This document shows, in pieces, positions 57,853 through 64,000 of a DNA stretch of 64,000 nucleotides (its first letter is position 1; each line of letters starts with the position of its first letter). The notes beneath the pieces are model-generated. The model was given only the letters and a program-made list of their open reading frames with translations, was not told where the DNA came from and ran no database searches. This stretch comes from FW021-bin31 sp964478125 (GTDB lineage: Bacteria; Bacteroidota; Bacteroidia; Chitinophagales; Chitinophagaceae). Where the stretch lies: the NCBI GenBank assembly GCA_964478125.1, contig CAYZGR010000009.1, positions 1 to 64,000 on the forward strand. Direction: 5' to 3'. The position numbers and the translations under genes are program-made.

Positions 57853-60800
57853 ATGAACAAAAATCAAACTTTCAACATCAAACAACTTTTAGGAGTTTGC
57901 CTCGCGATTATTTTTCTGGCATTTGACTTTACCGCATATGCTCAACAACCTGGTATGGATATTAAGGGTATTGTTACGTCTATAGGAACACATGATCCCC
58001 TGATAGGAGTCACAGTAAAGGTGAAAGGTACTTCCCGGGGTACCACTACCGATGCTACCGGTCACTATACTATCCGTGCCAGACAGGGAGATACGCTGAC
58101 CTTCACTTATGTAGGATTCTCAGAAAGACATATCGCTGTCGGTGATCAGGACACCATTAATGTCACCTTACAATCATCTGCAAAAGGCTTGCATGAGCTA
58201 GTGGTTACAGCTTTAGGCATAAAAGAAAAAGCCATAAGCACTCCTTATACGTCACAATCTATTTCTTCTAAAGAATTGAATGAAGTAAAAGATCCGAATT
58301 TGATGAATGCATTGACTGGAAAAGTGGCCGGGGCTGTGATAACAAAAGGAAATGCCGGACCTGGAGCTTCAGCAAAAGTAATCATTAGGGGAAATAAATC
58401 AATCAATGGCAACAATCAGCCATTATATGTCATTGATGGTATTCCAATGAGCAGTGCTAATGGTCCTCAAGGGAGCAACCTTGAAGCTTTATCAGGACTC
58501 GGAACCCGGGATGGTGGGGATGCAATATCCAATCTTAATCCTGAAGATATTGCAAGTATAAATATATTGACAGGCGCGTCAGCAAGTGCTTTATATGGCA
58601 GCCAGGCTGCCAATGGCGCCATCTTAATTACTACTAAAAAAGGACATGCAGGTATTTCTGCCATTAACTTTTCCTCTTCGGTTATCTTTCGAACCCCCAT
58701 GGTATATCCCCAAATACAAACCTCTTATGGACGAGGATCGAATGGGGAATTAAATAAAGCTGTTAATGATAGCTGGGGACCTAAAATTGATCATGGAAGT
58801 GATGCGCATATTAAAGACTTCTTTGAGACAGGCCAGACTTTTATCAATTCGTTGTCCGTTACCAATGGCACGGATAAGGCACAATATTATATCTCCTACG
58901 CCAATACTCATTCTACAGGAATAGTTCCTAATCAATCATATAATAGAAATAATTTTACCATAAAAGGCAGTTCCCAAATTTTGAATAACAAAGTTTCGGT
59001 ACATGGGTCTGTAATGTATATCCAGCAGCTTTCTAAAAATCGCCCCTTATCAGGATGGCATTACAGTCCTCTTTTTAGCTTGTATTTATTTCCGGTGGGA
59101 GATGATTTTTCTAAATATAGTGGCGGTAACTATCAGAAATTTGACTCTACCAGAAATATGTATGTACAAAACTGGCCTTATATCCGCAATCAACACAGCT
59201 CAAATCAAAATCCCTATTGGATTCAATATAAAAACCTGAGTACAGCAAAACGTAATCGTGCGATACTTAATTTTTCTGCAAGATGGGATATTAATGACTG
59301 GTTAAATCTTACAGGGAGAGCTACTTATGACAGAACTCAGGACGATTACGAGCGTCGGTTATATGCATCAACAGATCCTATCCTGGTAGGAAAGAATGGA
59401 TCCTATACAAAAAATCCAAGTAGTACTCAGAGGTTTTATTCTGATCTATTATTGACTGGTAAAAAAAACTTTGGAGAAAAGATTTCTTTATCTGCAACAT
59501 TAGGGACCAGCGTTACTCAAAATATTCATCATTCTATTAATTTAACCACAAATGGAGTCAATACAACACTGTATTATCCTAATTTCTTTTCTGTATATGG
59601 GTTGGAAGGGGATTTTGCACATTCAGAACATTTACAGGAAAGATTATCTCAAGCGGTATTCGGAACTGCAACGATTGGATATAAGAACACGGTATTCCTT
59701 AACTTAACCGGCCGGAATGAATGGTCTTCAACAGTAAATACACCTTTTTTCTATCCGTCTGCCGGATTGACTTATGTATTGACCAATACTATAGGATCAG
59801 GAAATATTTTATCTTTTGCCAAAATCAGAGGGTCGTATGCGGAAGTCGGCAATGCTTTACCTTTTGGTGTTGCGAATAAAAGGCCTAATTATACCGTCCA
59901 GCCCAATGGCAATGTAAACGGCAGAGGTGCCATGCCGTTTTTTAGCGGTACTGACACGATTAATTTAAAACCGGAAAGATCCAGGTCTTATGAGTTTGGG
60001 GCTGATCTAAGGTTTTTTGAAAACAAGTTAAGTGTAAACATCACTTACTATCATGCCACTACTTTTGATCAGGTCTTTCAGATTGATGCTCCTGCAGGCG
60101 CTGGTGCGACAAATTTCTGGATCAATGGAGGGACTATATTAAATAAAGGTGTAGAAGCTTTAGTGAGTTACCAGGCTGATTTTGGAGACCTTCGTTGGAG
60201 TTCCGGGTTGACTTTTTCTAAAAATGTGAACCAGATAAGAAAGCTAAGTGATTTATTGAAAGCAGACCGGTTTGTATTAAACACTTTTAGACTTGCACAA
60301 CTGTTTTTAACCCGGCCGGAAAGCCCGAGCTTAGCCGGTAAAAAGAAATACGGCTCTTATGGAGATATGTTTGGCAAAACCTATAAGAGGGATGATAAAG
60401 GAAAGATGGTGTATGGCGATGATGGGTTACCCGTGTTATCTGCCAAACCAGATCAATATTTAGGAAATGCAAACCCTGATTTTCTGTTTGGATTTAATAA
60501 TGAATTTCATTTTAAACGTTTTTCATTATCCTTTTTGATTGACAGTCGGTTTGGCGGCCAAATCATTTCTTCTACACAACAATGGCTTGATTTTAAAGGT
60601 TTATCTAAAAGAACAGGCTTAGCCAGAAAGAATGGCGGAGTGATGGTGGATGGAAAAAGTATAGATCCAGAAAAGTATTATAAATTTATTTCCGGTAAAG
60701 CTGATATTTCTGCTGCTGCGGAAGAATACACTTATGATGCGACAAATATTCGTTTGAGAACACTGTCTATTGGATATCATTTACCAGATATCAGTAATGC

Positions 60801-60972
60801 TTTTAAAGACCTAAGCGTTTCCTTAACGAGCCGGAATTTGTTCTTTCTTTATAAAGATGCCCCATTTGATCCCGAAGTGAGCATTACTACTGCTAATGGA
60901 ATGCAAGGCATTGATGCTTTTCAATTACCATCTGTCAGGTCCTACGGGGTTACACTAAAAGCCAAATTTTAA
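57853..60972 (+). CDS. SusC/RagA-family TonB-linked outer membrane protein
   Basis: This 1039-residue outer membrane importer has a signal peptide (about 1-31), a carboxypeptidase-regulatory-like domain (about 36-115: GIVTSIGTHDPLIGVTVKVKG) and a TonB plug with ALGIKEKAIS and LYVIDGIPMSS. ALYGSQAANGAILITTKKG is the plug-end signature of SusC proteins. The rest is a 22-strand barrel ending in YGVTLKAKF, with the C-terminal aromatic residue needed for BAM insertion. It works with the SusD lipoprotein encoded 20 nt downstream to import oligosaccharides. The locus suggests a rhamnose-containing, sulfated substrate. Confidence 0.96.
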   Translation: MNKNQTFNIKQLLGVCLAIIFLAFDFTAYAQQPGMDIKGIVTSIGTHDPLIGVTVKVKGTSRGTTTDATGHYTIRARQGDTLTFTYVGFSERHIAVGDQDTINVTLQSSAKGLHELVVTALGIKEKAISTPYTSQSISSKELNEVKDPNLMNALTGKVAGAVITKGNAGPGASAKVIIRGNKSINGNNQPLYVIDGIPMSSANGPQGSNLEALSGLGTRDGGDAISNLNPEDIASINILTGASASALYGSQAANGAILITTKKGHAGISAINFSSSVIFRTPMVYPQIQTSYGRGSNGELNKAVNDSWGPKIDHGSDAHIKDFFETGQTFINSLSVTNGTDKAQYYISYANTHSTGIVPNQSYNRNNFTIKGSSQILNNKVSVHGSVMYIQQLSKNRPLSGWHYSPLFSLYLFPVGDDFSKYSGGNYQKFDSTRNMYVQNWPYIRNQHSSNQNPYWIQYKNLSTAKRNRAILNFSARWDINDWLNLTGRATYDRTQDDYERRLYASTDPILVGKNGSYTKNPSSTQRFYSDLLLTGKKNFGEKISLSATLGTSVTQNIHHSINLTTNGVNTTLYYPNFFSVYGLEGDFAHSEHLQERLSQAVFGTATIGYKNTVFLNLTGRNEWSSTVNTPFFYPSAGLTYVLTNTIGSGNILSFAKIRGSYAEVGNALPFGVANKRPNYTVQPNGNVNGRGAMPFFSGTDTINLKPERSRSYEFGADLRFFENKLSVNITYYHATTFDQVFQIDAPAGAGATNFWINGGTILNKGVEALVSYQADFGDLRWSSGLTFSKNVNQIRKLSDLLKADRFVLNTFRLAQLFLTRPESPSLAGKKKYGSYGDMFGKTYKRDDKGKMVYGDDGLPVLSAKPDQYLGNANPDFLFGFNNEFHFKRFSLSFLIDSRFGGQIISSTQQWLDFKGLSKRTGLARKNGGVMVDGKSIDPEKYYKFISGKADISAAAEEYTYDATNIRLRTLSIGYHLPDISNAFKDLSVSLTSRNLFFLYKDAPFDPEVSITTANGMQGIDAFQLPSVRSYGVTLKAKF

Positions 60973-60992
60973 AAACTTTAAATTTATCTATT

Positions 60993-62573
60993 ATGAAATA
61001 TTTTAAAAGAATAAACTATAAGTTGATGGGCTTATGTTTATTGATGATGGCCATCAATTCCTGTACAAAACAAATGGAAAGGCTTAATAAAGATTCTAAA
61101 GAGATATCTGATGAACAACTTAAAGCAGATGCCAATGCGGGAGGATTTCTTTTGCCTAAAATGATAAATAGAATAATCACTAATGAAGTAGGTGTCCAGA
61201 TTCAGCAGGATCTGGTTGCCAATTCTTATGCTGGTTATCATGAATCGCCAACTCCCTTTCTTGATAATAAAAATACTATGACATATTTTATGGTAGGTGG
61301 TTGGATTGATATTGTTTGGGATCGTCCTACGGACGGGGTTATGAATAACTGGCTGCTCATGCATAAAGAAGGTTATGAAACGGAATTTCCTGATTTATAT
61401 GGTATTGCCCTGATATGTAAGGCATTTGCCGGAGAAAGATTGACCGATACCTTCGGCCCCTATCCTTATACTAAATATGGAAGTTCGGCAGAAGTAGAAT
61501 TCGATTCTGGAGAAACTATCTATAAGGCCATTTTTAATGATCTTGATAAAGCAATAGCTGCATTGCGAGCCGCTTTAGCTATAAATCCCAACGCCGGTAA
61601 AATCCGGTTTGAAAAGTGGGATAGGTCTCTTTATCAAGGTAAATATACCAGTTGGATAAAACTGGCCAATACACTGAAATTGCGTTGTGCCATGCATATT
61701 TCACTGGTGAAACCAGATCTGGCAAAAAAGGAGGCTGAAGAAGCTGTTGATCCTGCTAATGGTGGAGTGTTAACTTCAAATGAAGGATCTTTTTCCGTAG
61801 AACCTACTCCGACGAATCCTTATTATACGATAATTAATGCATGGGGAGATAGCCGCCTTTCTGCTTCTATACAAACTTATTTACAAGGGTTTAAAGACCC
61901 CAGATTAGCAAAATATGCACTTACGGCTGAAGATCCGGAATTAAATGGAAAAATAGTTGGTATCAGACCGGGTATTGTAAAACCTTCAAAAGACGTGTAT
62001 GTAGGCTTTTCAAAGCCAAATGTTAGCCCTAATACCCCCCTTAAAATAATGGATGTGGCAGAAAGTTACTTTTTAAGGGCTGAAGGTGCTTTGAGAGGCT
62101 GGAATATGGGAGGTACGGCCCAACAATTTTATGAAGAAGGGGTAAGAGCCTCTTTTAAAGAAAATGGTGTTTCCGATGTAGAGGCTTATTTACAGGGTAC
62201 CACTACTCAGACGTCCTATGTTGATCCAAAGAATCCTGCTAATGATTCTCCTCCATTAACTGACGTTACGGTTAAATGGGATAATAATGCCTCTTTTCAG
62301 AAAAAGCTGGAAAAGATCATTACACAAAAATGGATCGCAATGTATCCGGAAGGAACAGAGGCATGGACCGAATTTAGAAGAACTGGTTATCCTAAAATGT
62401 ATCCTATTATGGTTAGCACTAATCCTGATCTTCCATTAGGTACTTTTATAAAGAGGTTGACTTATCCTCCTTCGGCAACCAACGCTGCACAGGCCCAGGT
62501 AGATGCAGCGGTAAGCAAATACCTTAATGGGCATGATAGTGCTGCGCAACCTCTTTGGTGGGATGTCCGGTAG
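60993..62573 (+). CDS. SusD/RagB-family outer membrane lipoprotein
   Basis: This 526-residue protein has a lipoprotein signal with lipobox AINSC, placing it on the outer leaflet. The chain is helix-rich with TPR-like packing: GIALICKAFAGERLTDTFGP, YKAIFNDLDKAIAALRAAL, KLRCAMHISLVKPDLAKKEA and YFLRAEGALRGWNMGG are the SusD-like blocks. The SusD-like_2 branch is the closest by pattern. It forms the lid over the SusC barrel and captures glycans. The sulfatase gene starts 99 nt after its stop, in the same direction. Confidence 0.94.
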   Translation: MKYFKRINYKLMGLCLLMMAINSCTKQMERLNKDSKEISDEQLKADANAGGFLLPKMINRIITNEVGVQIQQDLVANSYAGYHESPTPFLDNKNTMTYFMVGGWIDIVWDRPTDGVMNNWLLMHKEGYETEFPDLYGIALICKAFAGERLTDTFGPYPYTKYGSSAEVEFDSGETIYKAIFNDLDKAIAALRAALAINPNAGKIRFEKWDRSLYQGKYTSWIKLANTLKLRCAMHISLVKPDLAKKEAEEAVDPANGGVLTSNEGSFSVEPTPTNPYYTIINAWGDSRLSASIQTYLQGFKDPRLAKYALTAEDPELNGKIVGIRPGIVKPSKDVYVGFSKPNVSPNTPLKIMDVAESYFLRAEGALRGWNMGGTAQQFYEEGVRASFKENGVSDVEAYLQGTTTQTSYVDPKNPANDSPPLTDVTVKWDNNASFQKKLEKIITQKWIAMYPEGTEAWTEFRRTGYPKMYPIMVSTNPDLPLGTFIKRLTYPPSATNAAQAQVDAAVSKYLNGHDSAAQPLWWDVR

Positions 62574-62672
62574 CTTAAAAATATCAGTTTGAATCTCTAT
62601 GGATTTTATAAATGAAAGATTATCTTTACATGGGAATATATAGATCCATTACAAAGATATAAATAAGCTAAA

Positions 62673-64000
62673 ATGAATGAATATGCATATGTGCTAAAAA
62701 GAGGGATTCAAGTCCTGGTATTTTTAGTATTATTTCTTTCTACTTTATCATCACTTCAGGCTCAAAGCATAAAAACTAACAAGCCTACAAATGTAATCCT
62801 TCTTATCACGGACGACCAACGCTGGAATACTTTAGGTTGTATGGGTAATTCAATCATTCAAACACCACATCTGGATAAGCTTGCTAATGCCGGTATTTTA
62901 TTTAAAAACGCATATGTAACTACTTCTATTTGTGCTGTGAGCCGGGCCAGCATCTTAACCGGTCAATACGAATCCAGGCATAATATAAATAACTTTAAAA
63001 CAGATTTTACAGCCCGTGCCTTGGCAAAAACCTATCCTGCAATATTGAAAAGAGCGGGTTACAATATTGGATTTATCGGTAAATTTGGAGTAGGAACACA
63101 TCCACCTGATTCTCTCTTTAATTTTTTTGTAAATACAGAGAGCGGAGGTCAAACCCAACCAGATTACCTTATTAAAGGAAAAAATGGGTATCAGATCCAT
63201 GATACAGATACGATTGATCATGCGATCTCAGCGTTTCTGAAGCAGTACGGGCATAAAGAATCACCTTTTTGTCTTTCTGTAAGCTTTAAAGCCCCCCATA
63301 TTCAGGATGGTAATCCTGGGAAATATATTGTTCAAGATCGTTATAAGGACCTCTATAAGAATAGCAGAATCCTTGAACCCGTAACTAAAAAACCGAAATA
63401 CTGGAATAGATTTCCTGATTTTTTCAGGACAGATACAAATGTAGCCAGGTACAGGTACTTACCTATGTATTTTACTCCGCGCCTTTTTCAGGAGAATGCT
63501 AAAAATTATTATCGTCTGATTACGGGAGTAGATGACGTAGTAGGCGATATGGTTACTGAATTAAAGGAGTTAGGTATTGATTCGAATACGGTGATCATAT
63601 TTATGAGCGATAATGGCTTTATGATGGGAGATCACGGTATGCAGGGGAAGTGGTATGGTTATGAGGGCTCTATCCGTATTCCCCTTCTGATTTATGATGC
63701 TTCTTTACCAGACAAAATTAAACAAACAAGACCGGAGGAAATCGCACTAAATATTGATATCGCTCCCACTATCCTTTCCCTTGCAGGGGTGGAAGTCCCG
63801 GACAGTATGCAAGGTGTAAATCTCATTGCACTTTTAGAGCACAAGATCCCGGATCGTAAAGACTTTTTCTATCAACATTATTTTTGGGGAAGCCCAAGGA
63901 TACCCAAAGTAGAAGGAGTGGTGACTAAACGTTTTAAATACATGAAGTATATAGAACATAACTATGAAGAATTATATGATATAAAATATGACCCACATGA
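62673..64000 (+). CDS. Sulfatase, S1 (arylsulfatase-like), 3' end outside window
   Basis: From ATG 62673 there are 442 codons to the window edge without a stop. A signal peptide (about 10-34, ending LQAQ) precedes the sulfatase domain: ILLITDDQRWNT holds the first calcium-binding aspartates, the modified cysteine is C87 in SICAVSRASILTG, and MSDNGFMMGDHG gives further metal residues. The maturation motif reads CAVSR, with valine where CxPSR has proline; SICA(V/A)SR variants occur in real sulfatases. It removes sulfate esters from a glycan in the periplasm. It follows SusD by 99 nt. The C-terminal region is not visible. Confidence 0.93.
   Translation, partial: MNEYAYVLKRGIQVLVFLVLFLSTLSSLQAQSIKTNKPTNVILLITDDQRWNTLGCMGNSIIQTPHLDKLANAGILFKNAYVTTSICAVSRASILTGQYESRHNINNFKTDFTARALAKTYPAILKRAGYNIGFIGKFGVGTHPPDSLFNFFVNTESGGQTQPDYLIKGKNGYQIHDTDTIDHAISAFLKQYGHKESPFCLSVSFKAPHIQDGNPGKYIVQDRYKDLYKNSRILEPVTKKPKYWNRFPDFFRTDTNVARYRYLPMYFTPRLFQENAKNYYRLITGVDDVVGDMVTELKELGIDSNTVIIFMSDNGFMMGDHGMQGKWYGYEGSIRIPLLIYDASLPDKIKQTRPEEIALNIDIAPTILSLAGVEVPDSMQGVNLIALLEHKIPDRKDFFYQHYFWGSPRIPKVEGVVTKRFKYMKYIEHNYEELYDIKYDPH

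Noticed and set aside
55958..64000. Lower GC in the AraC to sulfatase region as a sign of recent transfer
   Set aside because: By eye, several stretches are AT-rich, but others are not, and AT-rich stretches also occur elsewhere; without a computed GC and codon profile the claim is not supported.
1..64000. tRNA, rRNA, CRISPR arrays, integrase or insertion-sequence transposase genes
   Set aside because: None was recognised on either strand in the gaps or the open frames.

Overview
The window reads as a Bacteroidota chromosome, most like a Chitinophagaceae relative. The signs are a SusC/SusD pair, a DUF4270 lipoprotein, a Bacteroidota-type LptD and MlaD set, a GYDIA-type GHMP kinase, very few Shine-Dalgarno sites, and many copies of the Bacteroidota -7 promoter element TAnnTTTG. 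Gene density is high and no tRNA, rRNA or CRISPR array was seen. Three 100-base N runs (22279-22378, 38291-38390, 42384-42483) are scaffold joins. Each is flanked by an exact 55-base duplicate, so they look like unmerged contig overlaps, not missing DNA.

Layout. 1-5.7 kb: outer-membrane and envelope genes (OstA/LptA-like, MlaD, N-acetylmuramoyl-alanine amidase, LptD). 6-10.2 kb: PlsC acyltransferase, a two-gene YeeE/YedE sulfur transporter, TrmN6, a HAD phosphatase and the siroheme enzyme CobA. 10.1-14.8 kb: a minus-strand pantothenate operon (panC, panD, flippase-like protein, panB, aldehyde dehydrogenase). 14.9-23.4 kb: a glycogen-synthase-like N-terminal protein, DUF4270, metK, a hypothetical gene, and sdhC-sdhA-sdhB. 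A broken GxxExxY gene with terminal inverted repeats sits between sdhA and sdhB. 23.4-31 kb: a fused peptide ABC ATPase, queA, ispD, HMG-CoA lyase, an amino-acid permease, a VIT transporter and MiaE. 31-36.3 kb: a five-gene mevalonate operon (fni, HMG-CoA reductase, GHMP kinase, diphosphomevalonate decarboxylase, mevalonate kinase). 36.4-50.9 kb: azurin, cysH, an ArsR regulator split by a gap, a PEP-mutase-like enzyme, patatin, a methyltransferase, a decayed HEPN/MNT pair, TPR, transketolase C-subunit, NAGPA-type glycosidase, S9 peptidase, GpmA, penicillin acylase and a small membrane protein. 51-64 kb: a glycan-use region (GntR regulator, GH78 rhamnosidase, rhamnose mutarotase, esterase-like hydrolase, AraC regulator, PhyH dioxygenase, SusC, SusD and a sulfatase cut by the window end).

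The genes work together in four ways. (1) Sulfur: the YeeE pair, cobA and cysH are scattered, but cobA and cysH share one promoter/leader layout, including a 14-base motif that matches at 13 positions. (2) Isoprenoids: a complete lower mevalonate operon coexists with an intact-looking ispD of the MEP route. (3) Respiration: the sdh operon carries a small inserted element. (4) Glycans: the right end looks like a locus for a sulfated, rhamnose-containing polysaccharide.

The only stretch over 300 bases without an intact gene is 22053-22604, which holds the GxxExxY element. The 263-base gap at 5728-5990 shows nothing recognisable.
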